Assembly (NCBI GenBank): GCA_003260075.1
Contig: QLIY01000324.1
Span: 59,275 to 123,274 of the forward strand
DNA from: Phallusia mammillata
Lineage: Eukaryota > Chordata > Ascidiacea > Phlebobranchia > Ascidiidae
Reading direction: 5' to 3'
Length of the DNA: 64,000 nucleotides
This document shows, piece by piece, positions 14,169 through 26,173 of the stretch. How positions within the stretch are numbered: the stretch's first letter is position 1; every line of letters begins with the position of its first letter. The notes under the pieces were generated by a model that was not told where the DNA came from, did no database searches, and saw only the letters and a list, made by a program, of their open reading frames with translations. The position numbers and the translations under genes are program-made.

Positions 14169-14539
14169 TGTACCAATGAAAATCATAAATCGGTTTCTAA
14201 AGTAATTCTTGCTGGAAAAGTGTTGTTTTTTTCGCTTCTTTGTGGACAAAAAATTGCGAGCTGCATGGCTTCGTTATAGCGGAAAAGCATCAAATTTACC
14301 AACCTGCAGCTGTTTATAAATTGCTCTTGAATTTGTGGCAGCGACTTTTTTCAAATCGCTGTAGTAGTCCTCAAGAATAATGGCCGCCTGTATCATGAAC
14401 ACAATATTCGGGCTATAAATAAGCTGTTGCTGCCATGCATAATATTAACCTTATAGAGCTCTTTTGGCAATTGCATTTTTCCTTTGTTAATCGTGCAGTG
14501 TAGTACGTACAAGTGTTTTTTTTTCAGTGTTTTTTTACC

Positions 14540-14579
14540 CTGATGAAGACGACCTGTAGCTATGGAACGTCGAAACGTT
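14540..14579 (+). repeat. Single CTGATGA...GAAACGTT motif
   Basis: CTGATGA (14540-14546) is followed by a possible hairpin, GACG...CGTC, and then GAAACGTT. The same arrangement ends the foldback elements at 19338-19513 and 51214-51479. No inverted partner arm is seen here. It lies just downstream of the EF-hand gene stop. Confidence 0.6.
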
Positions 14580-14657
14580 GGTACAAAAATAAAATTTCCA
14601 AAAGAGGTCTATAATGTTAACAAAATATCGCACAACTAAATAACACAAAACTTGAAA

Positions 14658-17600
14658 TTAAAAAAACGGTATTTTTACTTTATGGCGTATTTCTGGTAAA
14701 TCGTCATAGTCGAAAGTTTGCGGATACATTTGCAAGGGGTACTTGGGTAGTGGGACCACTTTGGGGGTGACAACAAACTCGGAGATTCTGGGGCGACGAA
14801 GAGGTGCGTTTCTCTTCTTTGCGGAGGCCGCTGTAGAAAACAAAAACACAGCGGCTGTACCTCAATTTAATATTAACGTTAAATGCCATAAAATTCCCCT
14901 AAGTGAAAATTATAAATAGCAGCATTTTTAAATTGCAATTTATTTATTCATGGTAGTTGGTACGTATTACGCATTTTAACAATCGTGTCTCTGTTGATAT
15001 GTTTTGTAATAGGGATGGGCGAAAATAGCAAATGTTCTGTTTGGCCAACCACGCTTGGTGCGTTGTGACGTCACAACCATTCCCTATTGTTGTTTTGTAG
15101 CTTTCCAAGGTCCCGTACGTAGGCTAACCAGCGGTGTATCAAACTGTGCAGGTCCCAGAAGTATGCGTTGTTTCAACATTTAACGGTAAACTTTGATCTT
15201 GGACACCTTTTGAACACTAGTTTCGTATGTTAGCATGGCATGGATCGCAAATTTAATGCTCGGTACCAAGTACTCGGGTTCTGGCTCGGCTCGAACCATC
15301 TCCATTTTGTAAGCAAATTGTGCAAAAGGGATAAAACAAACAAAGAAAAATAAATTCCATGCAAATAATAACCTCTCCTCGTGATAGTGTTCACCCTTTC
15401 CACTTTCCTCGCAGGAGTGGAGTAAGTCCTTTGAAGTTCCTCCTCCTTATTCTCTTCCTTTACTTTGTGGCGAACCGCCAGCCCATGACGCGCCAATCGC
15501 ATTCTACGCACGTCACCCTGGTCCTGCATGACGTCATTGTAATGTCATCAAGACAGAATTACAAAAAAATAACTTCACAATTAAAAAAATATTTCTGCCC
15601 AGCGAATGACGTCACGTCACGAACATGACAATACAATGACGTCATATTGGCTTGACAACGATAAAGTTTTATTAATTATTGTGACATCACAGCGCAGCGT
15701 AATATTGTATGTTTATTTTACCTGAAACTGAATTTCTGGGGGTTCGGAACTGTCGTTTGGTGTCCTCCTTACAACCGCCGACTTAATTCGGACATGCTTT
15801 TCGTCACGCGGGGCGCTAGTGCGCGCTTTTGCAGCGGACTTTATTCGTGCTGTCCAAATGACACAAATGTGGTACAGTCACGTTAGTATTAAAAAATTCC
15901 ACAACGTTTTGAATTTTACTGTATGGCCTAATGTGTGTAAAGCCATATAGCAAACACTGTGCACCTTTAAGCATTACATGAGCTTTGCTTACTGTACTGT
16001 ATTTCACATCAGATTTAATTTCTTACCAACAGCAAAAACCTTTTTCCCACAACTCCATTTTTTCTTTGTCGCATCATCCTGTTTTAAATGAACAGTTATG
16101 TAGTTTTTTACATTCGTAATGTATTGAAAAACAATCATTTGGCATTCCAAACAATCACAAATTGTTTTGCTGCACACATTCTAAACATTTTCACTCTGTT
16201 TTAGTGTTGAAAAAAAAAAGAAAAATAAGATTTTTCATTGCATCAAAATGGCCAAAGCGCGTTTAGCCAATAAAAGCACCTTAAAGTTTGCGCGATCCTA
16301 TCAATAAGACACAACATAAACGATAATGAAGCAGTGTTTCTACCTTACGTTTACTTAAAATCCTTACAGAACAAGTAAGTTACCTTTGTTTCATTAAAGC
16401 CCCATCTTAATGGCTGAGCATAGGGAGAATTTTTGTATGCCTGTTTCCTAGCAAAGGGGGATTTTTCGTCTTGAAGTTCACGATTAATATGTTCGTATCG
16501 CTTCATCATTTCTTGATACGAAAGGCCAATGCAGCGTTGACCTGTAAACAAAATTCACTAAAGTACAGATCAACTATACACAAACGAATGGGACCGTTAT
16601 CTTTTTTCTGTTCCTTTTTGTCATGAAAAACGTTTTTTATGTGATGATAACATTAAACACAACGTAGACCTACTTTCCCTTAGTTTAATTTCGAGATTAT
16701 ACGCCATAATCCAATTGTAAATTTTACTATTTAGCATTGTACCAATCCGTACGGTTTAATATGTAAGAAAAAAACGTGAAAAAATTAACAACAAACTTAA
16801 TTCATTTGACATCAAACTGCTTGAATTATATTTTTTGAATAATTGACATTAAAATCGTCAGCAACACGCATCCTAGGCAAATTCTAGAGTAGACCTAAAC
16901 TTACAATTATATAATATAAACCTATATTATGGTACGATGCTTGCGATTTAGGAACAAGTAAATGTAGCCATTTCAAATTTGTGATAAAGATTTCAAACCA
17001 TTAGGTTAGGGGTTCGTAGACCTAAAAAAGGTTAAACTATGAAAATAAAATCCCCTGGTTTATAAAAAAGAGTTATTACGAAATACAGATTAAAATCCAC
17101 CGCTTTGCCTAACAACAAACCAAAAAAAGTTTAACGTCATCACACCTGCTGACCAGTCATGGATCACGTGATCGTTAAGCTTTTTCAGGCGATTGACGTA
17201 AAAGTGACGTATCTCCTTCATGGAGTCTTTTCTGGTCGCCGTCTTCAGCATAGTGAAGAATATGTTGCGCTTGTCCCCGCTGTGAAAAACAATCCAAATC
17301 GAAACCTTATGTGTTTGTGGTAAGCAACGGTAATGTATTTCTGTGCGACTACACAGACAAGCCGTACTACGTTTTTGTGTCTGTTTTGTTGTTTATTTTT
17401 TCTATAAAAATTTAAAAATTCGGACACATTTTTACAAATGACACTGAATTCAAAATGATACTTTTCAAGACAGGGGCTATGTCAGGTTTCCGGGAAAATG
17501 CTCGTAAACTGTTCAATGTTATTACACCAAAAGTTTATTACCGAGAACGTTAACAAAAAAATGAACTAATTTATTCTCGCTTACTTGAAATCAGTGGAAG

Positions 17601-20600
17601 GTTGTCGTTTGTTGATCGTGTTGCTGCTCTTCTCTGACACCCTGCGGTTGACTAATTCCTCCCAAACTTTGATTTCTTTCTCGAGCTGACCGCGGTCTTC
17701 ATCTAAACGTGTTGGTAAAGTTACCCCAACAGACCAACAACATAGACAATAGGGATGTTCAAAGTAGAATAATTGGGTATTCTAGAATAATTGATGGGGG
17801 GGGGGATTACCCCAACAGACCAACAACATAGACCAGTGTGGTTTTCTAGTCGTATTTATCACATTGATACAGTTATGAATTTGGGGGCCTGTGAGTTCAC
17901 CTGGGTAAAACTATCTATTACCTGTGTGAATTAGAAAAGGTTAAAGACCTCTTTCAAACGCGTGGACCACACCACGTTGTACAGAAAAAAGGTCAAAACA
18001 CTATCCCACTTTAGGGAAGGAAATTCACATGTAATCATGAAAATAGAGCATAAACGTCACTTTAATGCAAAGGAATGACAAATTTACTCGCCGTTCATAA
18101 GCTTGAGGTAATTTCTAGGGTGGGTCATAGCAAAAAGGAATTCATCAAATTCTATTTCTCCAGTTTCCTTGATGTCAAATTCTTCGAGAACACTCTCTAC
18201 TTCTTCATACGAGACTTCGCGCCCAGGAAGCATTTCCTATCGCAAATCAAAAACACATTTTTATAAGATTAGCATAAATGTCACACGGCTACTTTTAAAT
18301 CCTTTTTCAAATTTCGTAGTTTTACTTTTTTACTGTAAACTCAAAAATAGAATCTTGTACTTTAAACCTACAGCTAAAATCTACTGATGATGTTGTAAAG
18401 GCGAAATTTATTTGTCTCAAAAATCTTAATGACGAATGTTTTTCATGATTTTGATTTATGACGTAAATACCTTTATCGCATCAGCATGACGTCACAATTC
18501 AAACTTGATTTGTTGGTGTAAAAAATGCTCATCGTTTGGCACTCTTTCGGTAACATACGTAAAAACGTGCACAACTGACGTCACAGGTAACATTTCACAC
18601 CGTGACGCCTCCACACGACAGCATGTTTGAAATAACGTTTAGTACAGGGATGCACAACCTGTGGCCGTACAGCCACATGCGACCTCAGAGATGAGTTTGT
18701 GTGCCACTGAACATGTATATTAAAATATATGCACCTACTGGCGACCGCCTATTCTATTGTGTACAAACAATGCGAAAAAACAGGCACCACAAGTTTTACA
18801 AACCGTCTGAATCCCACCACTGTATATGATATAAACCTATTTCTGTACATCAATAATTTTGAAACAAAAACAAGTAGGCAATTGCAGGCCTTTGGCGAAA
18901 TAAGGATCTGAGATGGGGGGGGGGGCACTGAACATGTATATTAAAATATATGCACCTACTGGCTATAAACCTATTTCTGTACATCAATAATTTTGAAACC
19001 AAAACAAGTAGGCAATTGCAGGCCTTTGGCGAAATAAGGATCTGAGATGTGGCCGTCGTAGCGAAAAGGTTGTGCACCCCTGGTTTAGTATATGACTTAC
19101 AGTGATGGCTTGGTACAGTTCGGCGGCGCTGATGCCCCCGCTCTTGGTTTGGTCAAAACGTGAAAAGAGTTTCCTGAAGGCTGCAAGTTGAGACGCGTTG
19201 AGTACGGACATGAATTCCAGGGTCACCTTGTCTTGCAACTGCTGAAATATGTAATAAGTTTAGGAACATAATTCACGGTTTTAAATATTCTTCAGCAAAA
19301 AGATACAAGTCAATATCTGGGTGTACAACATCATTACAACGTTTTGACAGTTTCTCTTGCCATCATCAGGTAAAATGAATCCACAGAAGGGACCCAAATT
19401 GGTGCCGTACAACAGAAAAGAAAAGGGGCGACGCGAAGTTGCAGATCAAAAAGGGATACCCTTATGTGTCCTTTATTTTACCTAACGACGACAATAAAAA
19501 CTGCCGAAACGTTAGTGTTTTACATCTTCGTGCTGTGATATATTTGTTCTAGGTTTTTACCGACTTTTTGAAAACAACTTAGCTAGATTTTGATTCAACT
19601 AGGGCGGCAAAGTTTTTGCTTTTAATTTCGTTTTACCTTCGTTGGTGTGGGCACCAGCGCGGAACGCTTATCACGTGACTCGTTTTCGTCAGGCAATATG
19701 ATTTCCCTGTCATCCTGCAAATGGAAGATATGTTAGTTTCCAAAGGGTCTGCTTTTAAACTTAGCGTAAGTGATGCCTAAATGTTTGAATAAATTCCCTA
19801 ATCTATTCTGGGCGGATATTAATAAATTTTATTTATTACAACAATGTCTAGAATAGATAGACACAAAGAGTTTGATTGGACGTAGGAACTACAGACAAGC
19901 ACTTGAAACCTAGCATCACTAAAAACAAGAGACCACAAAGTGCGTATACACGCTATCTGAATTCATTATATTAGATTGCTACTCAAGCTGAAACAACTCA
20001 TTTCGTTATTTCGTTCCCCTATTCTTCTTTACTCATTTAGTATGAGGTCATATCCCAATCAAGCATGTTTTAATTATTCTCAAGCCCGAACCTGGCCCTC
20101 AAAACTTCGGGTTAGGTACGAAACCTACAAGGGTATAATTTATACATTATAAAACTTATTTCTGCATAAATATTTGACGTACATCTGTGCGTTCGGCATA
20201 CACCGGCATCACCTCACTCTCTACCGCCATCAGCTGTTCAACTGGTGCCTCTACAGGTCGTTCAGTAACATCATCATCTTGCTACAGAAAAAAAAACGGC
20301 AACAGTACCAAATTTGTATTGTATTCAAAGCAATATAAAACGCTTATATAACTATTTTTGATTCATTTGAAAAAGTCGACATTAGAGAAATAAAAATACA
20401 TCTCACCAGAAACAAGAGTTCTGTAAGTTCCGTTCGAGATTTTTGTCTCAGTTTTTCGTCTTTCGAAACGGATAACTTGGATTCTCGCCTGTTTTGTTTA
20501 AAAAATATAACAGTTAAAAACAGAGTTGCAAGTCGGGCCGGGTTCAGGCTTAGGTTTCTTTAAAACAAACGGGCTTAATTCGGGCCTGACTTTACACTCA

Positions 20601-23600
20601 GTATTTTTGTGAATAAATTTAACTCGCTAAGCAGCCAGTTGCTGGACCTGACCCAATGTCAAACAGCTCTAAAACGCCTTGTTCAAGACCAATTGTCTAT
20701 TTTGTTTGTTGTGCTGATCTTTCCTAGGGCTTCAATTAACAGGCCTGTCAATTAAACTTTCGAGCCTAAACGGCTTCTCAAAAACGATTTACTTTCAGGT
20801 TTTTGTAAATGTCACTGATCAATCAAAATGACTTGAAACATTCGTTTGCGCATTGTCATGATATACCTAGCGGTTGTTGGGAAAGATGAAAAGTAAGAAC
20901 AAAAGTGACTACAATTTTAGACGTCTTTGCTGTATGTTTTTGCCCACTTGGCACTTTTTACTAGGTAATTGTGGAAACAATGAAATCCATTGTACAAAAT
21001 AAACCTACATAAAATCTCTTGGTAATCTCAGCAACATTTTGTAACAAATATGTTTAAAATTCGGGGCGATTTAACCAAATGTCTAATCGAATTCCATCAC
21101 TGAAGGTGTGACACGGTTATTAAACTCTCAATTTGTTTTTAGTTTCATCTATTATTTGAACCAGTGGTACACATATCACTAGTGGTACGCAGGAGCTTTT
21201 CTGGTGGTACGCGAGTAGCTTTCTGCGATACCTAATTAAGTCCGATAAAAAATTTAACTGACCCAACTGATCAGCCCTGGTTTGGGTCGAAACTAGTGTT
21301 TCGGACGTTCTTATGGAAATTCTAACCTTGCTGGTTTTGAAAATATGCTAGCCAGGTCGAGAAAATGCCTATTTATTGGTTTTCAGGTCAGGGTTCGCCT
21401 ATTCAAACATGGTTTAGGTGGTGTGCAGCCATAGACAGATTCGTCGAGTGGTACACGATCCGTATAAGGTTGAGAAGGCAAAAAATATAGATTTTTTACA
21501 TTTAGGTTGCAAAGTATGAGATTCTTTAGCTAACACTTACTTCATTTTGTTTCCTTTCACTACAATATCCGTTTTTGGTGCTGACATTGTCTGGCGGCGA
21601 AGTAATTTCGGTTTGATAACAGCTGGGCGGCGCTTGTCGATAGTTAGGGAACCGGAACGCTTAATGGCAGCCGCTTTGTTTTTGTCAAAAAGTTTGACTT
21701 TGTTGTTTTGCCTCTTGACGTTCGAAGAGGCTGGCGCTATTTCAACACTAGTTATGGTTGTGTGCGAAGATTGCGTTGAATTCGGCCAATAATCGTCGTT
21801 GATAAAATCAGCTAAAAAAAGAATGTAAAACAAGTAATTTTTTTGCACCCAACAAGATCTGGGTAAACTTACGTTTTTTGTGAACTTTGTTATCAATATG
21901 AAACGTTCTAAGAAGATCATTTATTTATTACTGGGATCAGGCCTGAAGCATTCCTGTCTAGCTCTAGCTGAAAACTGCCATATCTAGCCTATTTAGCCTA
22001 TTTAAAGGCAATTTCGATCCTAACCAAGCCATGTCAATACTTGCTCAGTCCATTGAATTATACGTTTATTATACAGCTGCAGGCAAAAGTGCTTTTTACT
22101 GGAAACAACACCTTAACAGAGTACATCAAATATCAGATAGTAAACGGTTCTGCTGTAATGCTAAAGTATTTTTAACTAATATAGCAGTTAAAAGCATCGC
22201 ATAAAGAAATCTTCGTAAAACTTGTTTGTCATAAAATCACAAAACTCTTCAACAGGCAATACTGATTTTGCGCTTTTTTTCTAATTGATTTATAAACCAC
22301 TGTAACTCATCGTAATCCCACCGCTGTATCCTTTAATTTGAACAATATTCACAAACCTGCTGTTTTATCAAACGAAGAGGAAGAGTAGCACGGCTTTAGA
22401 TGAGTTCGTATCACCTTCGGTTTTACATTCAGTTCGAAGGTTTGACTTTTAATCGGCTTCACTTCACGTTGATCACGTGATGTAAAACTACTGGACCGTG
22501 CATGCAATGGCTGTGGAAAATAATAATGTAAAGATTTCAGTTTGTTTCGTTTTATCATTGTGCAAAGGTCCACTGCAGAGGTGGTATTTTCATCGCCAGT
22601 ACAAAATTTACTGTTTTCAAACAATGTAAAGAAGAATACGTGAGATAAATGCTACAGGGCGTTTCTAACATGACGAATTATAATGTGTCGCGCATTGCAC
22701 AGCCAAAATTCTTTTGGAGTTTGATAAAGCCGTGAAAATAATGAGTACAACTAAAAATAAACAAAATGGAATTTAAACCGGTTTCAAAACCAAATACCGG
22801 TTCGGACCAGATATTTTGCCCAAACCGAACGAAACCCGAAAACAGTTTAGTCTAAAATCCCGATCCGAATCCCTTAAAACAAAGATCCGAATCCCTTAAA
22901 AGTTCGACTTCCTGGTTTTTCATTAAACTTCATGAAACCATTTTTTGAAAATGAAATAACACTTGCCTTTTTTGTAGCAGTTTCTTTATGGGGTTTTTGG
23001 ATGCTGTTTCTTGGACTTGCCCAAGTATCGTTTTGTGCTAAATCGTCAAGGGCGGATAATAATGCATCTTCAAAAAAAATGCGTTGGCAAATTTTTTGTT
23101 GCTTTTAAAAGGACAAAGTTTTATTTTCACACAACAACAAAAATCCCAACCGTTTAAAAGTATCTCACAAACCAAGTAACTGTACGTAAAAAGCATAATC
23201 GGACTTCGGTGCTCCCATTTAAATTAACGGCTGTCCTTTTAAAGACTTTTAGCTTTAACAAAAAAATCTTTCTTTTAGAGCAGTTTTGTCGTGTAGTTTG
23301 GATAAAAATATCCGCATTTTCGGATGTTTTTCAACTGCAAGTGCTAAGTTGTAAACTTTGCCTACCTGAAACTATAGATTCAAGACTTGGGTGGGCGCTT
23401 TTGTCATCACGTGATGGCTTCTTATTTCCTCTGAAAAAAAGCCAACACATAGCCTACTGTACTTTTGTTTTTACACTTTATCTTTACAGTTTATAGGCCT
23501 ACACTAGCGGTTCTCAACCTTTACTGATCGCGTACCAACGACTTTTTCTATGTTGTATATTTGTGAAACCAGCAAGGTTAGTAATTGCAAAGGAATGCCC

Positions 23601-24130
23601 AAAAAACGTATCGCCATAAACCCCGACTCGTTCAGTTGCCGTAGCACTGAGAACCACTGGCCTACACAATTTAGCATGTAGCGTATGCTCTATATTATTG
23701 TAGGTTTTATGTTAACATCATCTTCCGTTTGTATGCAAAATGCCTAAAAACAAAAAATAAATGACGCTTTATCATATAGTAGTTTTAAGTCTTGGTGACC
23801 CCATCCACCAAAACAATTATGGATCCATCAATACGGGGGGGGGGCCTAGTAGTTTCAAGTCTTGGTGACCCCATCCACCAAAACAATTATGGATCCATCA
23901 ATACAATCTTCATTGGATACAGAAGGAAAACATATTTTAAATAGTATTGCCTTTGCACATTTTCTTATTGGCATAAGGTTTTCTTACCGTTTGGTGGGAG
24001 CGCTCTGGCGCGTAAAAACCTTGTCTGCTTGAGGCGTTTGCACAAATGAGACTTTCTTCTTTATTTCCGTTTGACTATTGTTGCCACGCGACTTTATCAT
24101 TATTTTATGTTCCCAGGTCAACGCTTTTCC
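14658..24130 (-). CDS. EF-hand calcium-binding protein, 17 exons
   Basis: Predicted Ca2+-binding protein of unknown orthology. Exons, minus strand: 24130-23988, 23430-23366, 23067-22967, 22510-22357, 21811-21541, 20488-20407, 20281-20183, 19714-19637, 19241-19101, 18236-18092, 17702-17585, 17279-17146, 16541-16384, 16078-16027, 15849-15722, 15523-15373, 14830-14658. Every junction keeps phase, giving 730 codons and a stop. Residues 1-330 are basic, Ser/Lys-rich and probably disordered. EF-hand loops lie at about 361-372 (DQTKSGGISAAE) and 399-410 (DIKETGEIEFDE), both with acidic positions 1 and 12 and glycine at 6. A helical, charged region follows (LEKEIKVWEEL, then FYVNRLKKLNDHVIHDW), then a basic Pro-rich tail. 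Two introns need GC rather than GT donors (after 22967 and 18092). I did not find a certain start codon: the first exon opens in frame and has an internal ATG at its 11th codon. The pairing of exons is inferred from splice sites and phase alone. Confidence 0.82.
17722..17840 (+). repeat. Short duplication around a 10-base G pad
   Basis: TACCCCAACAGACCAACAAC occurs at about 17723 and again at 17808, separated by intron sequence and ten G (17796-17805). It lies in an intron of the EF-hand gene, so the coding sequence is not affected. Confidence 0.7.
18645..19082. mobile_element. hAT-like MITE with 8-bp target duplication
   Basis: The ends CAGGGATGCACAACCT and AGGTTGTGCACCCCTG are inverted repeats, flanked by GTTTAGTA on both sides (18637-18644 and 19083-19090). 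An eleven-base G run (18915-18925) inside it separates two partial copies of the interior, so the true element is shorter than its span here. It sits in an EF-hand gene intron, 10 bases from the splice donor of the exon ending at 19101. Confidence 0.85.
19338..19513. repeat. Foldback element with GAAACGTT-type arms
   Basis: The left arm 19338-19376 begins AACGTTTTGACAG. The right arm 19475-19513 is its diverged inverse complement and ends CTGCCGAAACGTT. The arms are about 39 bases around a spacer of about 98. The left arm read on the minus strand carries CTGATGATGGCA, as in the elements at 51.2 and 53.4 kb. It is intronic in the EF-hand gene. Confidence 0.65.
20526..20785. mobile_element. MITE fragment of the TCGGGCC family
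   Basis: It shares CGGGCCGGGTTC-like, AACAAACGGGCTT and TCGGGCCTG blocks, and an interior with TTAAACTTTCG, with 62070-62402. The left end reads CAGAGTTGCAAG and the other copy ends CTTACAACTCTG, so the family has inverted ends. The right end of this copy is lost. It lies in an EF-hand gene intron. Confidence 0.6.
22706..22917. mobile_element. Truncated copy of the 8660-9143 MITE
   Basis: The block AATTCTTTTGGAGTTTGATA also occurs near 8920, and the following AACCGGTTT, TTTTGCCCAA and CCCGAAAA blocks plus the end GTTCGACTTCCTG match the right half of the element at 8660-9143. The left half is missing. It is intronic in the EF-hand gene. Confidence 0.7.
23505..23659. mobile_element. Short hAT-like MITE with 8-bp target duplication
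   Basis: This 155-base element starts TAGCGGTTCTCAACC and ends GAGAACCACTG. GCCTACAC flanks it on both sides (23497-23504 and 23660-23667). It is non-coding and lies in the first intron of the EF-hand model. Confidence 0.85.
23780..23905 (+). repeat. Local duplication with 10-base G pad
   Basis: A segment of about 55 bases beginning TAGTAGTTT is present at about 23779-23834 and again from 23847. Ten G (23835-23844) lie between the copies and the second copy continues into unique intron sequence. Confidence 0.8.
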
Positions 24131-24266
24131 CTACAAAATGTCTCCATACTATTGTTTAACTCATTCTCATACGATATTTATATTCTTCCAACCGATATTA
24201 GTGTCAATTTGGCTTTTACTACGATGATTTATTCACAATAGAAATTTTGACTGTGACGTCACTAAC

Positions 24267-24283
24267 GATTGTTAGGCCATAAA
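24267..24283 (-). other. Possible 17-base microexon of the EF-hand gene
   Basis: AAACCGCAG is followed by 17 open bases and GTTAGT. The length (2 + 15) would connect the exon at 26173-26101, which ends in phase 1, to the exon starting at 24130 in phase 0. The match is suggestive but so short that chance is a real possibility. Confidence 0.2.
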
Positions 24284-24635
24284 CTGCGGTTTTGTTTGGT
24301 TTATGCAGTGCTTCAATGCAATATAATACATATAAAATTAACAATAAATTGAGACAACAGACGTTGCTTTTTACAGTTACGAGGCCCTATAAAATTTATC
24401 AAGTATTAAAATTTACATAAAGCTCTGCTGAACAATGAAGTTGTACAATTTTTCAAACGTAAATGAGGCACCTAAAAGATTAAGGCGCAAAAATTATTTT
24501 GGTTTTTAATCAGAATTAGATCGTAGACGAGTAATTTGGAAACTTCACGGACACTCTGGTCATGGCGTTTTTAGTGTCCTGAGGAGGCATTTCAAGCAAA
24601 ATCTTGGGCAGTGTATTGCATTGGCAGACAAGACA

Positions 24636-25118
24636 TTAGGACAAGGGTGCCAACTTTTTTGGCACAAGATGGACGTTTAGAATATTCAAACCCTCGGGAT
24701 CTACCATTCCAACACAAATTAGCAATAATGCAAGACTATGTGTTGATTAGCAAAGGATAGCTGACGGGGGGGGGGTATTAGGACAAGGGTGCCAACTTTT
24801 TTGGCACAAGATCGACGTTTAGAATATTCAAACTCTCGGGATCTACTATTCCAATACAAATTAGCAATGATGCAAGACTATGTGTTGATTAGCAAAGGGT
24901 AACTCGCATTGGGGGGGGGGTTTCCAGTCCAGTTTTACGTTTTATTGTGGTTTTTGTATAATTTTTTTCATTGCAGTGAGCGCCATTTGTAAACTTGATT
25001 TAACACTAATCTTTAAAATACGATTTTGGAAAAAAAGTTTAGACTAAAGGTGTGAGCATAGCAGGATACTCTAAAGATTAATTCTTTCAGTGAAGTCATC
25101 CGCCTATACAGCAAACAT

Positions 25119-25171
<53 letters not shown>

Positions 25172-25358
25172 AGTTTTATCGTGGTTTTTGTATAATTTTT
25201 TCATTGCAATGAGCGCCATTTGTAAACTTGATTTAATATTAATCTTTAAAATACGATTTTGGAAAAAAAGTTTAGACTAAAGGTGTGAGCTTAGCAGGAT
25301 ACTCTAAACAAAAGATTAATTCTTTCAGTGAAGTCATCCGCCTATACAGCAAACATTT
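24636..25358 (+). repeat. Cluster of local duplications with G runs
   Basis: 24636-24765 is repeated at 24776-24905 after ten G (24766-24775), with several substitutions. Another ten G lie at 24911-24920. 24932-25120 is repeated at about 25171-25358 after a 49-base G tract (25121-25169). The substitutions between copies suggest alternative haplotypes rather than exact copies of one sequence. Confidence 0.8.
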
Positions 25359-26100
25359 CTCAAAAACGTGTTACAAAACAACTATACATATATTTTATAT
25401 TGTTATCTGCACCACTTGCGACAGACTTGATATTTAGCCCATAAAGAATTGGGGTAATCCTTCCAAGGGTGTAAGTTTTTTTGACATGTCTTTATGTATT
25501 TGACAAGTCTAAAGTGTAAATATTTTTAATGATTTGACCCACTGTGCATTTACAACTTCACGCAGGCACGCTAGCAAGTCACTAGCAAAACCTATCTATT
25601 CTGAGCTTAGTTTTTATTAACAGGGAATAGTTTCTTAAAGAAGCAATGAGGGAAAGTTCTTTCCAAATGATCAAGGGATGAACAAGACAAAAATGGCTGA
25701 AAGGCCGTGCTTCACAACCATTCCAAGCAGTAGAAGCACAAATTAAATGGAACAAACAATGTAAAATGGAACAATGCCTTCATTTATGGTCCTCAATTTC
25801 TGGAAATATAGTAAACCTTGGTTCAATAGGATTTGGTTAATTTGGATCTTTATCTAATTTGGACAAAATTTGAGGTACAATTCATTTGTATAAAGCTTAG
25901 GCTTTAACTAATCGACTTTGGTTAACCAGGATATTCAACAATCAGGGCATTTTTTTGCTCCAAGCAGGTCATGCTTAACCAGAGTTTAATGTACCACAAA
26001 ATTTTGTTGCACAATCATGGAAAGCAAGCAAGACATTGCTACATCAACCCTTCAAAACAAGTGAGAAAATATATTGCAAAAAGTGTTATAAGGTACTTAC

Positions 26101-26173
26101 CTAGAACAGTAGCGGTCAATTTCATAGTCCCCTCATAGTGTTTCCCTGATGGCTGGGCACAAAAATCTACCAT
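26101..26173 (-). CDS. Candidate first coding exon (upstream of EF-hand gene)
   Basis: A 3' splice site (ATATGCAG) lies five bases before an ATG. 24 open codons follow, beginning MVDFCAQPSGKHYEG, and end with G|GTAAGT in phase 1. It lies upstream of the EF-hand exons on the same strand and could be their start, but it needs a linking exon (see 24267-24283). A near-duplicate at about 27547-27600 has the donor changed from GT to AT at 27547 and an interrupted frame, so it is non-functional. No domain is recognisable in 24 residues. Confidence 0.45.

Larger units (their letters stand above)
431..14657. other. Gene-poor AT-rich region
   Basis: I could not assemble a multi-exon gene here on either strand. 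The region contains a long G tract, one orphan open frame (4159-4452), one isolated exon-like segment (1031-1074), several MITEs and three local duplications, all listed separately. 9960-10560 is richer in GC than its surroundings and has no recognisable feature. The stretches 1100-4150, 4460-6370, 6620-7790 and 9150-11690 otherwise show only AT-rich DNA. Confidence 0.5.

Noticed and set aside
25121..25169. Telomeric or regulatory G-quadruplex repeat
   Set aside because: A pure G run at a duplication join, not a G-rich repeat of telomeric type. The pad explanation is simpler.
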